This document shows positions 34,601-48,500 of a DNA stretch of 64,000 nucleotides, piece after piece (position 1 is the stretch's first letter; the number at the start of each line of letters is the position of its first letter). Both the position numbers and the translations under genes were made by a program. The stretch spans positions 22,290 through 86,289 of the forward strand of contig QANT01009296.1 of assembly GCA_003254885.1 (NCBI GenBank). The letters run 5' to 3'. The DNA is from Purshia tridentata (lineage: Eukaryota; Streptophyta; Magnoliopsida; Rosales; Rosaceae). The notes under the pieces were generated by a model. That model worked only from the letters and a program-made list of their open reading frames with translations. It had not been told where the DNA came from and did not search any database.

Positions 34601-37600
34601 TGGTTGCAAGATCAAGATCCCTTGGTTCACTAGCTAACAGAATAATAAACTCATCTAGTTTAGAAGTCAGAGTTGGAGGAACTGCCTTACTCATTTGTGC
34701 AGCAAAAGAGCACAAACAGCAGTCAATGGAAGTACTTGATGTGTCAGGATATTTAAAACCATTATTGTATGCTTTAGTGGTCATGATGAAGCAAAATTCT
34801 AGCTACTCTTCTTTAGAAATTGAAGTCAGAACTCCTAGAGGTTTTATGGAAAGAACTGCATTCCATGAAGGGGATGAGTTTGATGTCCCTGATCCAGCCA
34901 CTCTCTTGGGGGGAACTGTTGCCTTGTGGTTGCTATGTATAATTGGTTCCTTTCATGAAAAGAGCAAACTCACCATTATGGAAGCTGGTGGTCTCGAGGC
35001 ACTCTCGGACAAGCTTGCAAGTTACACTTCCAATCCACAGGTATAAAGTAACTAGCTTTTTCACTCTCTCTCTCTCTCTCCCTCCAATCCACAGGTATAA
35101 AATTTGGTAGCTTACTTAATTGGTCATCTTTATGAACAGGCAGAATATGACGATAGCGAAGGTATATGGATTAGTGCCCTGCTCCTGGCTGTTCTGTTCC
35201 AAGATGCAAATGTTGTTTTGTCTCCTGTAACAATGCGCATCATACCTTCGCTTGCTCTTCTGCTGAGATCGGATGAGGTGATTGATAGGTTCTTTGCTGC
35301 CCAGTCAATGGCCGGTCTTGTTTGTAATGGTAGTAAGGGAATAATTCTTGCCATTGCAAATTCAGGTGCTATTTCTGGATTGGTAACCCTAATTGGTTAC
35401 ATAGAGTCCGATATGCCTAACCTTTTTACTTTATCAGAAGAGTTTTCTCTGGTGCGAAACCCTGATCAAGTTGTTTTGGAGTACCTTTTTGATTTTGAAG
35501 ATGTAAGAGTTGGATCCACAGCACGCAAATCTATACCTCTCTTGGTGGATCTCTTGAGACCAATGGCAGATAGGCCCGGTGCCCCTCCGATTGCTGTTAA
35601 ACTCTTGACCTGTATTGCTGATGGAAGTGATACAAACAAATTAATTATGGCTGAAGCTGGAGCATTGGATGCTCTTACAAAGTACCTGTCTCTGAGCCCT
35701 CAAGACTCCACCGAAGCCACAATATCTGAACTATTGAGAATATTATTTAGCAATCCTGATCTGATCCGATATGAAGCATCAGCTAGTTCGTTGAATCAAC
35801 TCATAGCTGTTCTACGTCTGGGGTCAAGAAATGCTAGATATAGTGCTGCAAGAGCTCTCCATGAACTATTTGATGCTGAGAACATCAGAGATTCTGATTT
35901 GGCCAGGCAATCTGTTCAGCCATTGGTTGACATGCTTAACGCCGCATCAGAGAGTGAGCAAAGGGCTGCTCTTGTTGCCTTAATTAAATTGACTTCAGGA
36001 AATTCTTCTAAAGCAGCTTTGTTAACTGATGTGGAGGGAAATCCACTGGAGAGTTTATACAAAATACTGTCCTCTGCTTCATCTTTGGAATTGAAGAGAA
36101 ACGCTGCACAGCTCTGTTGTGTTCTGTTTGATAATACCAAAGTCAGAGGAAATCCAATTGCCTCCGAATGCATAGAGCCACTTATATCACTGATGCATTC
36201 TGATACAAGTATAGCTGTAGAAGCTGGGGTTTGTGCTTTTGAAAAATTGTTGGATGATGAACACCAGGTGGAGCTTGCAGCAGCCTATGATGTTGTGGAT
36301 CTCCTTGTTGGATTAGTTTCTGGTACAAGCAATCAGCTCATTGAGGCTAGCATATGTTCTCTCATAAAGTTGGGGAAAGACCGGACCCCATGCAAATTGG
36401 ATATGGTCAAAGCTGGCATCATTGATAAATGTCTTGAGCTACTCCCTGTTGCACCCAGTTCATTATGCTCTTCGATTGCTGAGTTATTCCGTATTTTAAC
36501 AAATAGTAATGCAATTGCTAGAAGTTTGGGTGCTGCAAATATTGTAGAACCCCTTTTCCTAGTCTTACTTCGTCCAGATTTCAGTTTGTGGGGACAGCAC
36601 AGTGCATTGCAAGCACTGGTAAATATTTTGGAGAAGCCACAAAGCCTTGCAACTTTAAAACTTACACCTAGCCAAGTTATTGAGCCTCTTATTTCATTTC
36701 TAGAATCCCCATCTCAAGCCATCCAGCAGCTTGGCACAGAATTGTTATCTCATCTTCTTGCACAAGAACATTTTCAGCAAGATATTACAACAAAGAATGC
36801 AGTTGTTCCTCTTGTGCAGCTTGCAGGTATTGGAATATTAAACTTACAGCAAACAGCAATAAAGGCATTGGAAAAAATCTCCACAAGCTGGCCAAAGGCA
36901 GTTGCTGATGCTGGAGGTATATTTGAGCTTGGGAAGGTCATTATTCAAGATGACCCTCAGCCACCTCATGCACTGTGGGAATCAGCAGCTTTAGTTCTTT
37001 CAAATGTTCTACGCTTCAATGCTGAGTACTATTTTAAGGTTCCTGTGGTGGTTCTTGTTAAAATGTTGCATTCAACAGTGGAAAGCACTGTCATGGTGGC
37101 TCTCAATTCGTTACTTGTTCATGAAAGAAGTGATAATTTAAGTGCTCAACAGATGACTGAAGCTGGTGCTATAGATGCTTTGTTGGACCTTTTAAGATCT
37201 CATCAGTGTGAGGAAGCATCTGGAAGATTACTTGAAGCTTTATTTAACAATGTCAGGATACGAGCAATGAAGGTTTCCAAGTATGCAATAGCACCTTTAT
37301 CACAGTACCTGTTGGATCCACAAACCAGATCACAGTCTGGAAAACTTCTTGCTGCTCTAGCTCTTGGAGACCTTTCTCAACATGAAGGGCTCGCTAGAGC
37401 CAGTGATTCTGTATCTGCATGTCGTGCATTGATAAGCTTGCTTGAAGATCAGCCGACAGAAGAGATGACAATGGTGGCAATTTGTGCATTGCAAAACTTT
37501 GTCATGAACAGCAGAACGAATCGGCGAGCTGTTGCAGAAGCAGGGGGCATACTGATTATTCAAGAACTACTACTGTCTCTCAATGCAGAAGTTGCTGGGC

Positions 37601-39602
37601 AGGCAGCATTGCTTATCAAATTTTTGTTTTCTAATCACACACTCCAAGAATATGTATCAAATGAGCTGATCAGGTCTTTGACAGGTAATTGACAATTGCT
37701 GCACTCTTTGGTTTCAAATGCAGATTTGTTCTCTATAAACTAAAGGACTAAAACAGTTGATTTGTGAAAATTAATATGTACCTGAGTCGTATTAGGCCTT
37801 GGTTAATTAGTAAAGAAATGACTAGTTACTAGGTAGTCTTATTGAGAATTTTACTTATTCTTCCATCATTCTTAAGCTTCCTGAATTTTCAAAATTGATT
37901 TCTTTTGTTGTTTTCTTGCAATGTACATGTGGGATTCAATGAGTTCTGTCAAGTCTTGGAAGTTTGTTACTCTTCTATTCCAAAATTTCCTGAGAAGAAA
38001 GAACATATTTCAGTGGAACCTTTGATATTTATATAAAGAATTTGTAATTGCAATGTCTCTAAAAATCTTTAGAAAATAATTGTGAGGAAGATTGTGTCAA
38101 AACAGTGTGTTGGTTGGACATGTACACAATGCAAACCTAAGGAAGTCCATCTTTATATTTGTTCTTTAAAGGTTGCAAAGAGGCTAGTGTGTGCGAGTGT
38201 GTTGATGTACTCTCTCTCTCTCTTACTTTCTTTTCCGTTGATATATTGGATCCAATGATTGCTTTGTTTTGCAGCCGCATTAGAAAGAGAGTTGTGGTCC
38301 ACTGCAACTATTAATGAAGAGGTCTTGAGAGCCTTGCATATGATATTCATCAACTTCCCTAAGCTCCATATTTCTGAAGCATCTACTCTCTGCATTCCCA
38401 ATCTGATTGGAGCTCTTAAATCTGGCAGTGAGGCGGCTCAGGAAATTGTCTTGGACACTCTTTGCTTGTTGAGACATTCTTGGTCAACCATGCAAATAGA
38501 TATTGCAAAGTCTCAGGCTGTGATTGCCGCTGAAGCCATTCCCATTCTACAAATGCTCATGAAAACCTGCCCACCAAGTTTCCATGAGAGAGCAGACAGC
38601 CTATTGCATTGTTTACCAGGTTGTTTGACTGTGACAATTAAGCGTGGGAATAACCTTAAACAGGCCATGGGAGGCACAAATGCTTTTTGTCGATTGACAA
38701 TAGGGAACGGTCCTCCTCGACAAACCAAGGTAATAGTTCCATAGACTAGTTATGTACAAAAATAAATTGTCTATATTTCAAGAAAAATGTGAGCATTGTG
38801 GATTTAATTACAAATTTATTCCTTACATTGCCTTTGGATATGTCAACATATATTGTTGGAGAAACTTTTTTAATCACTGTTTCAGAGGCTTCTTTAATGA
38901 AGAAGTTTCATATTGTACATTTATTATTTTCTTTCTTCCTGCTTACAGCTTTATGTTATACTAAAATGTTATTTTCTCATTAGGTAGTGAGCCACAGCAC
39001 CTCTCCAGAATGGAAAGAAGGGTTTACATGGGCATTTGATGTGCCTCCAAAGGGACAAAAGCTCCACATCATTTGCAAAAGCAAAAATACCTTTGGAAAG
39101 GTAATTATTTATCCATTTATAGATTTCCAAATCTTTGCTAGTAGGATGAGCTAATCGTTCAATTATTGTGATCATGGATTTCTTTGTTCTGCTTATCATC
39201 ATACAATGTGTATTCTCTCCATTTCACTGAAAAAAAAAATATATGAAGAGTTGATTCCTGTAAAGCTTTTGACGCTTGACCTGTCGCTGTAAAAGGGTGG
39301 TCCTTGAATATAGATCGTGCCAAACAATAGAGAAGGGGGATAACTGTAAGCCTGACACATATATGAGGAGTGGTACCCCCTCAGTTTTGCTTTCCATTTT
39401 GTGATTTTGATAAGTGGGTTTTTCTGTTTTCTTTTTTCAGACAACTCTGGGAAGAGTGACTATCCAAATTGACAAAGTTGTGACTGAAGGAGTATACAGT
39501 GGATTATTCAGCCTAAATCATGACAGCAACAAAGATGGATCTTCCCGTACACTTGAAATTGAGATTATCTGGTCCAACAGAATGTCCAATGATGAAACAT
39601 GA
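31651..39602 (+). CDS. CSI3: Cellulose synthase interactive protein, CSI3-like (armadillo repeats plus C2)
   Basis: Links cellulose synthase complexes to cortical microtubules at the plasma membrane. Exons are 31651-31712, 31974-35040, 35140-37684, 38275-38729, 38984-39100 and 39441-39602, giving 2135 residues, typical of the CSI family (about 2,100-2,150). The start [11 protein letters not shown] follows a good acceptor and opens the first coding frame; a shorter start at 31993 (MDDAEST) lacks this conserved leader. Almost the whole protein is armadillo/HEAT-type helical repeats (for example [20 protein letters not shown]). A C2 domain occupies about residues 2005-2131 ([20 protein letters not shown] to [10 protein letters not shown]). 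Wording of the repeats ([34 protein letters not shown]) is closer to CSI3 than CSI1. Intron 2 is short (99 bases) and repeats the exon-2 donor motif. Confidence 0.94.
35029..35100 (+). repeat. Duplicated splice-donor motif flanking a (CT)9 microsatellite in CSI3 intron 2
   Basis: TCCAATCCACAGGTATAA occurs at 35029-35046, spanning the exon 2 / intron 2 border, and again at 35083-35100 after a (CT)n run (35063-35080). Using the second copy as donor, or retaining the intron, reads Val then stop directly after exon 2. Confidence 0.9.
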
Positions 39603-41051
39603 ACAAGTACAAAGTTCAGATGCAGCAATCTCCTCATAAAGCTGATGCCAAGTAATTATCCCAATGGAGAGGAGGTTGGTTTGCTTGTAATTAATTTTAT
39701 GTTTTGAAGGTCCAGTTTTGTAGTCTGAAATATTAAGCTGCTTAAGGTAAGTGTAAATTATATTTTAACTTTTCGGGGATGATAGAGTGGAAAGGTGCTC
39801 CCACGGTATAAGGGAATTTAAAAGCTGGTTAGAAGTTTGTACAGGTCAGTCTGTAGGTGCTAGCAATTTAAAGATACTAAAAGGATTGGCATTTGAATTT
39901 CTTGAAAAGTTGGAATAGCTTTTTATAGCTTTTTGCACCAAGTGCTGCCTTCCAGATGCCGATATTGGCTGTACATGTACTGGTATTGTGTTACCTGGCC
40001 ACATATTTATTTATATAGCCACCACATAATTTAGTCTGCTAAAGCTTTTCTAACTATTTAAATGTTATAATAAAATTCTTTATTGTTTTCTTTAAGTAGA
40101 GCTTGTTTTGATAACCAAATTAGATGACAGTGTTCATTTATTCAAATTGGAGTCTACTTTGTATCTTAATTTTTTTAAACAAGATATTGATATATTTACT
40201 AACATTATTTGATGAATAAATTTCGTCTACTTAGCATTATTCTTAGCCATTAGGCATGGTGAACATGATTTGATTGATGCTCATTTTATGAGTTGATTCA
40301 ACCAGCTCCATAAGCACATTTATCAAAGGGGACTCTGAAAAATGAGTTTCTGCAGTCTTTTATCAAATATATTTAGGGGAAAGGAAAAGGAACGGACGAT
40401 GGCACAAAATTTTATTGGTCAATCATTAGCTATAATTACAATAAATTACATTCTACAAGTATGCAGTGAAATCTCATTCATCCCTGCTGTAGCCTGAATT
40501 GAACTTGGGATCTTAAAACTGCTATGTGCCAATTTGCAATTAATATATTATTGTCTATGCAACAAGCACACTATTCCTTTGGTCTTCTATTTGATTAAAT
40601 GATAAAAAAGAAATGATGGGTTGATATATGCTCCCATATCATGCATAAAACTGTCATCAATCAAATATGATGCAATATGTTATTAGGGTGAGCTTAAATG
40701 ACTGAACAAAAGATGAAGCAAAATAAATGTATCAATGCTGTAGAGGGAGATGCAACTAAACTGAAAACCACTACCAGATACAAGGGAGGGGTTAAATGAT
40801 AGACTTTTAACACTCTACAGAACTAACACCTTAACATTCTTAGACTTTTCGAAACTTGCAGATGACACAAGCAGGAGGCCTTATAGCCCAATACTTCCCA
40901 ATCATTTCTTAGGGTTTCCAAAACCAACATTGGGAAAAAGAACATGTTGGCATCCTCTCTACTTGTGCATTAATGGAGTAATGAAACAAAACATTTGCCT
41001 CATAAGTAAATTGGCAACAGAAATCAAAGCCCACGCATCAGAAAAGCATAA
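39603..41051. other. Convergent flank between CSI3 and RFC3
   Basis: CSI3 3' UTR, then AT-rich DNA and the RFC3 3' UTR. No gene, repeat or RNA is supported here. Confidence 0.45.
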
Positions 41052-44000
41052 CTACTTCGCAGCAGAAACAAGTGCAGCTCGAGCTCGCGTAAAAGAAGCT
41101 ATGATTGATCCAAGTTGCAACTTATCATTGCACCCAAAGGTCAACCTGTACCTGAAAATATAGACTTGGACTGATTAATGCAACTGAATCTCAATCTCAT
41201 GGTCAATTGGCATGTTCAACAAACTCCTAAAACAAAATCGAAACTTCGAAAGTATATGAATTAAATAGAGGAAAACAATGATATTGATATGCCAAGCATA
41301 CTTTTTTTTGGGTTTTGATATGGCAAGCATATTTTACGAGCAGTGCTTTTAGCCACTCATATAGTATTCTTTCTTTTTATCAGTAAGATTGGAATTTAAA
41401 ACCTATCCTGACCCCACCCCACACCTTTAACAACGGATTCAAACCCTCAAGGTAGCATTAATTTCTGCCAATCCATTATTTCCTTCTCCAGTCTCCACCA
41501 GTTCAGTAACGAAGATTATTGCTTCTCCAGTGAAATGGCCTTACACCTAATGCAGCTAACATTATATTTGCAAAAATGTTGGCGCCTAAGTTGAGCTGTA
41601 CCTTTCTGAAGCAAATATCAACATCTCTATGCTTATTTTATTATGTTGTGCACATGTACACCCATTACCACATTGCAATAAACTTAATCACCTATTTGTG
41701 AAGTCCAGAAGGAAGGAAACAATAAGCAAATGAAAAGAGAGTAAGACATAGATACATACTCTATGTCAGCTAAATCATTAATCAACTGAACTCGAACATC
41801 TGATGGCATCTTAATCTTAAAAACGAACCTGCTCAAACAAAGCAGTGTAGATGAGATTTAAGCAAATAAAAGACCAAGAGGAAACGTAGCAAAATGTATA
41901 ACACTTACATGGTCACTTCTCTTACAATATCTACCAAAGCCAATCCTTTCCTTGTTTTAATATCAGATATTCCTGCAATAAATAAAGTATAAAAAGTAAA
42001 CACTAAAATAAATTTTCACAGTAGCATACCTGCCAGTAAGAATAGCATTATAAATAAATAAATAAGGTAGTTGAATACTTTTGAAACTCTCTGCAAATAA
42101 TTCATTCAAAAGCCAGTAAGATATTTGCTCAATGTCTTTGGGCAACGGATTTCCTGTGCAAAGATATACTGCTTCTTCCGTTATCTGCTGTGAAGCCATA
42201 TGAGTTGACTGCATACATTGAAATAGGATTGACAGTGTCATTTAAGATCCATCATTAAGAAAGATAGATTTCAAAAATTATCAATTCCATTCTTAAAACT
42301 GTCCTGGGAAAGATTAATTCAAAATCATCCTAATATGAGAAAAAGTAATTTAACGCAGCTAACATTATATATGTAAAAATGTTGACAGGTCTTCATGCAG
42401 GCATTCCAGAGGAATAGAACCATGTGATTATAAGAGATTTCCATTCTTAAACAATCTGTATAGTGTTTTCTTTATGTGATGGTGATTATTGCATGCTAGA
42501 AATCAAAGCCATATTAAGCATATATGCTTGCTCTATTTCTGGAATTTTCCCTTTTTTTCATTCAGATTATACCAAACAATGGACAAGCCTCATAAAGCAC
42601 TGAGCATATAAAAATTAATGCAATCTTGTTCCTAAATGTTCACACATATTGCCGCTGAGTTAAATTGATTAGAGGAATGTAAAAGTAGCAAAATTTGGAA
42701 ATATTATCCACCCTCTACAAGCAAGATTCAGAAAGTATCTGATACCACAGGTAAATTAAGTTTTGTTACAACATATATTTAACTTCAACAGTTCTACTCA
42801 ATCACTTTGACAATACTAGAGACTAATAACAATGACAATTCGAGGCATTAAGTAATTTGGGAATAAATAAATTCATAAGATTCTAACATATTAAAAAGAT
42901 ACACCAGTCATTTCTCTACCCGCAGTTCTATGAATCGATACATAGCACACAGACAGATTTTGCATGAAAAAAGAAAAAGGGGACAGATGCACAGACAGGC
43001 AACATCTGAGTAGAGATCTTACAACCTGCAAAATGTTCATAGCCTTTCTCATGTCACCATTGCTGAGCCGTACAACTGCTGCTAAGCCACTCTCAGACAC
43101 ATCAAGCCTAGTTCAATCCATAGATTTCAAAGACAGCTTATCAACATATTTCTAACTGAATGCCAAATAACAAAGCAACAAATTGTCCTGTTTACTAGTG
43201 AATCACATTTAAATCCCCTCTCACATGAATGTGTTAAACATATCTGAGATGAGTAAGCCAAAAAAATACAAAACAAGAAGTACACCTCTTCCCACTTAAG
43301 CTTGACTTTTGACAAAATGGATGTAGATAGTTAACTATTATAAAGAACCAAGGGTAAAATTACAGCCAGACATGACTTTCTTCCTCTAAAGGCAGATGTA
43401 AAGGCCAACATCCAAATTAATGAAAATCCCCACAACCAGCTCACCCCGCCCCCCAAAAAAGATGTTAATAAAAGCACAGAACTCACCCTTCAGCTTCTAT
43501 CACATGTTTGAGTCGCTCTGTGACATGAAAAGCATCAAGCGGAGCAAATCGGAATCGAGTACATCTTGACTGTAATGCCGGGATAATCTTGTTGACATGA
43601 TTACAGATTAGTGAAAACCTAGTGTTCTTTGTATATTTCTCAATCACTACATAGAAAAAAAAATAAAGGTAGAGAAGAAAAAAGAATCAGTGAAACAATT
43701 TGGAACAAATAAAGTACAGTGCATAAAAACAATTCATACCTCTTCGCAAAGCAAATTGAGCATCCTTTGTCATAGCATCTGCCTCATCCAGCAAGACCAA
43801 CTTTACAGACGACTTTGCACTGTCAACCCTGAAACCTTGGTAATCAGTTATATAACAAGGTGCACCATGTCCGGTGATTTTTAAGCCAGAAAGCAAATTG
43901 CCTTGACAACTACAAATATCAAAGCAAAGTGTAAGGTCTTATTCTGTGGTGTGCAAAGTCAGAATCATAATAAGTTTTACCCAAATGAGAAACTCTGTGT

Positions 44001-44678
44001 GCTAGCAAAATCTTGGATCTGTTGTCGCACAACATCAATTCCTCTATCATCCGACGCGTTCAACTCGAGAATCATATTGTGGTATTGTGCCCCATAGAGC
44101 TTGCGTGCCACAGCAAGAATAGTTGAAGTTTTACCAGTGCCAGGAGGGCCGTACAATAGAAGGTGCGGCAATCTGTTCTCACTAGTGAGCCTATCAACTA
44201 TTTAATCCCACAACACAAAAACAATGAATTTGAGAATAATTCAGTAAACAACTAAAGGGGGTAAAAATGATCCATATTCATGCTCATTATAGTTGCTACA
44301 ACTCAATGAACTCATGCAGAAATAGAAGCATGAGAGAAATCAAGCAGAAACCCTAAGCACATTTTATTTTCTCGCCAACCAAACATTACAGTACAGATAG
44401 TAAATGACAGAGAGAGACCCAATAGCAAAATCAACATAAACCCTATAAAAGCAGGAAGCCCAGAAACTAGGGAGACGGAATTACTTACTGGTGTCGACAA
44501 TGTCGCGGTGAGCGGCGACGTCGGCGAGGGACTGGGGGCGGTACTTCTCGACCCACGGGGTGGCTTTGCCGTGGGAGGGGGCAGCGACGACGACGTTTTT
44601 GCCCTTGTTGTTGTTGGGTTTTAGAGAGGGGTTGTCATCGTCGCCGTCGATGTCCATGAGAGTGATTACCTCCGCCAT
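41052..44678 (-). CDS. RFC3: Replication factor C subunit 3 (small clamp-loader subunit)
   Basis: AAA+ subunit of the RFC complex that loads PCNA in DNA replication and repair; orthologous to yeast Rfc3, human RFC5 and Arabidopsis RFC3/EMB2810. Exons (from the 5' end) are 44678-44489, 44197-43981, 43819-43740, 43646-43487, 43107-43026, 42208-42079, 41972-41909, 41828-41760 and 41151-41052, giving 363 residues. Walker A is GPPGTGKTS, Walker B is [10 protein letters not shown], and the sensor/arginine-finger region has LQSRCTRF, all intact. The first 40 residues are a poorly conserved acidic/basic leader before [10 protein letters not shown]. The C-terminus ends with [10 protein letters not shown] and a short Ala-rich helix. 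It is divergent from the kinesin gene with 919 bases between start codons. A GTTGGCGCCAT element at 44739-44749 resembles an E2F site, plausible for an S-phase gene. Confidence 0.95.
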
Positions 44679-45597
44679 GTTCGTTCAAGTCTTTGGCTCT
44701 TTTCTCAGTGAGAATCGAGGTTTTTCAGTGACCCAGGGATGGCGCCAACTTGGTTTTGAGAGCGGGATTTTTTTTTGGGGCTTTTCTTATAGAAAATGAA
44801 ATTTAACTTTTTTGCCAAGTTGCTACCAGCCAATTTACATTTTTTAAAATAAAAAAAAATAAAATATATGCACTAATTAGTCTAACTATTAAATATATAA
44901 TATGCTATTTGTTCAAAACTGTAAACTAAATTAATTTAATCGATTTGAACTCTTTTTTTCACACTATAATAAGAATATTATATGCGATTTAGATGGTTTA
45001 CAAATATTTAAATACTGTAAATAAGTTATTTATTTTGGTGTATTAATTGGTAAATAGAGCACTCGGGTTTAGTACATAAAGATAAACCTATAAATTTTGT
45101 TTGTGTGTAAAAACTGAATTAAATCTTCTCAAATGTTAATCGGTTAATCGGTTAATCGGTTAACTGTCGATTTTTAGTTAAATAAAAAAAAATTAAGAAA
45201 AAGGCTTTGTCAAAAAAGTAAAAAGAGGAAAAGGACGTAATTGTCGATCCCCGAGGCCAAACCGCCGAAGACAAAACTTGACTCAATTTTTATTTTTTAC
45301 AATTTAGTGAAGAAGAGAAGAATCATCTGAGGGGCATTTAGGACATTTATGACGGGCATTGAAAAACACAACCAACAAGGCGCAGAGAAAATTTCAAAGA
45401 ACCAATAGCCAGTCCAAAGTCTTTGTTTTGGAGGGAGGACTGAGTGAGCCTTTGAGTCTGCGGAGGAGGCAAACCCAAACCAGCTCAGCTGCCGGACCAG
45501 ACGGCCCTTCTCTCTCCTCCCATTTTCCATGTGACCTCAACTCCACCATCTCTCTCTAAACCTCACTTTTTGCTCCCCACACCCACCTGCAACAGCA
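44679..45597. promoter_or_regulatory. Divergent intergenic region of RFC3 and KIN-7
   Basis: AT-rich centre with gene-proximal ends. An E2F-like GGCGCC core at 44741-44746 lies about 65 bases upstream of the RFC3 ATG. A small direct repeat (GGTTAATC three times) occurs at 45139-45162. No other gene is seen. Confidence 0.4.
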
Positions 45598-48500
45598 ATG
45601 TTCCCCAGCAGCACCTCAAGCTCAAGGTCCCAGAGATCCTCCCTCTCTCCTTTCCGCTCCCGAAAGCCCCCTTCGGGTCCCACCACCAAGCCGACGCCCC
45701 GGCCCACCACTCCGTCCTCTACGACGTCGTTTCGACCCCCATCCAAGCCCTCCCCGTCTCCTCCCTCCTGTTCCAGCTTAAGCCCGCCGTCTCCGCCCGA
45801 TATCTCCAAGGCCAAGGAGAATGTCACCGTCACCGTCAGGTTTCGCCCCCTCAGGTACTCCATCTTCCCCGTCTCCCGCCGATTGGTCCGTCACCTAGTG
45901 CTCCGTCACCGCCGGCGTGCTTATTCTTAATTCTTTTGCTATCAAAATTTGAACTTTGGTTGGAAATGTGGGGTTTTGACTTTTGAGCAGTGCTCGGGAG
46001 ATTAACAAAGGGGACGAGATAGCGTGGTACGCAGATGGAGATAACACAGTGAGGAACGAGTACAATTCTTCCATTGCTTATGGCTTTGGTTAGTATTGTT
46101 TTACAAATTTCACATTTTTTATTCAATTCTTATAAATGCAAATCTATTTTACTCATAAGCTGCATTTTGAATTTTTGAGGTAAGGCATACATTGCTTTAT
46201 TTATTCAATTATTTATCTTGAAGTGGTTTGAATTTTCGGTTTTGTCTGCAGATAAGGTTTTTGGTCCGGCAACAACGACACGCCATGTCTACGATGTTGC
46301 TGCGCAGCATGTTGTCAGTGGTGTCATGCAAGGGATCAATGGTAAATAGTCTACTAAAATTTGATTGTTATTATTGATATTTACAGGTTTTTGCTGTCAT
46401 TCTGTTTATTGATGCCTCAGTTATAACTTTCAAAACACACACACATGAAGGTATATGTATACGGTGATGTACAACTTGCTGCTGGCTAAACCTTGCTCTG
46501 TTACTATGCAGGTACTGTATTTGCATATGGTGTTACTAGTAGCGGGAAGACTCATACAATGCATGTAAGTTGGTGGAGCCTACATTATCTATCTTTTTTC
46601 TTTTTCTCGTTACTTGGCCAACATTTTCACTAGTTCATTATGGAATTCATGACTACTAAATTCTCATAGATTGCACCTGCTATCTATTGCTTCCTTAGAT
46701 TGATTCCATTTGAAACAGGTTACATGCCATAAGTAGCCTCTTAGTTGTGTTTATTTACATTCACTGCATTGAAGGGGAATTCCTCTGAAAAAAAAGTTGA
46801 GATGGCTTCTTTCTCTCTTTTTCTTTGGCCAACTTCTTACTTTTCTTTCTTAGTTCATTATATATGCAATAAATCCCCCTTCCAGCAGTTTTCTTTCCAA
46901 AGTTTTGTTAGGACCACTCTATTATAGATATCGTGTTTCTTATTTTTTGGTCTTTGCAAGTTATAAAGTACCAATTTTGTATGTATCATTTTCACTTTGT
47001 ATTTTAGGGAGAGCAAAAGTCACCTGGAATTATTCCACTGGCAGTGAAGGATGTTTTTGGAATTATACAAGAGGTAATTGATGTGTTTCACAATTAGTAA
47101 TCTTCTCTCTCTCTCTCTGTTTACATATATATACCTTTGTTTTACATAACCTTTTCATCATGTGTCAGACACCTGGGAGGGAATTTCTTCTTCGTGTTTC
47201 ATATCTTGAAATTTATAATGAGGTCAGTCTTTTCTCAGTTCCCTTAAGTGAAATCTACAATTTAAACGTTGTTTATATACTCTTTTGAAGTATAATTTCA
47301 TTAGGTTATATTAATACACCAGAATGGGCTAGACATTTTTGGTTTGTCCTTTTGTGTTTCCAGGTCATAAACGACTTACTTGATCCAACAGGACAGAATC
47401 TACGAATACGAGAGGATGCTCAGGTGTTTATATTAATAAAGGAATTAAGACCTAATTTTTTTCTACTTGTCTCTTTTTATTATTTGCTCAAAGTCTCAAA
47501 CATAGCTCTTCAGAGATTTTTCTCCTGCATGCTTTTCTTTTCCGTAAACTGACATACTGGAAACTTTGAATGCTACTAATATTATATTGACTATAGTATG
47601 ATTCTAAGAGGAAAAGGAAATATTACAGGAAATATATAATCTATGTACATGAACTTGGCTTGAGGATAGTCTTTGGCCAATTGGAGGATTTTCAACCACA
47701 TATTTATACTCTAGAAATCATCTAAAATATGGCCTTTGGATAGAGATGAGTTTTAAAATATGTTCAGCAAGAAAGAGACAGTTCCAAGTCATAAGCATTT
47801 TCCAAAAGTCTTAAATCTTATCAGTTGACAGTGTTATCTTATCGAGCAGGGAACTTATGTCGAACGAATCAAAGAGGAAGTTGTTTTATCTCCAGCTCAT
47901 GCTCTTTCCTTGATAGCAACTGGAGAAGGTATGAAAGCAAGTACTTTTGTCTGCATGATGTGGGTGAAATTTTATCATCTCTACTTAATGTTGTGCTGAA
48001 TCAAATATTACAATATCATAAGCATGGATGAACCCTATATGTCTTTTGAATTTTCCATATCTTGTTGTTGCTTCCCCCACCCCCACATCCTCTTATTCTC
48101 TGTATCTTTGCCAGCCACCTTTTGTGCAGCTGAGTACCTTTAACATTTTTTTTTCCTTTGATGCAGAGCATAGGCACGTTGGTTCTAATAATTTCAATCT
48201 ACTTAGCAGTCGCAGCCACACTATATTCACATTGGTAACTATCTTTAATTAGTATGTGATGAAGGTGGTAATCTACGCTGTTATACAAAGCCAGGATCTG
48301 TTTTTTTTTTAGCCCTTTTCACCCATGAGTCTTTTCTAATATCTAATTTACTTAAAACTACTGATTGAGAAAAATGTAATCACCAACATCAATGATACAT
48401 CTTGTTTACTGATATTTTGAACGTACCATCTGATTGTAGTAATTTGTTAATATGCTAAGCATTTTCTTTGCAAAGAGATGGTGGTTTATGCTGTTTAACT

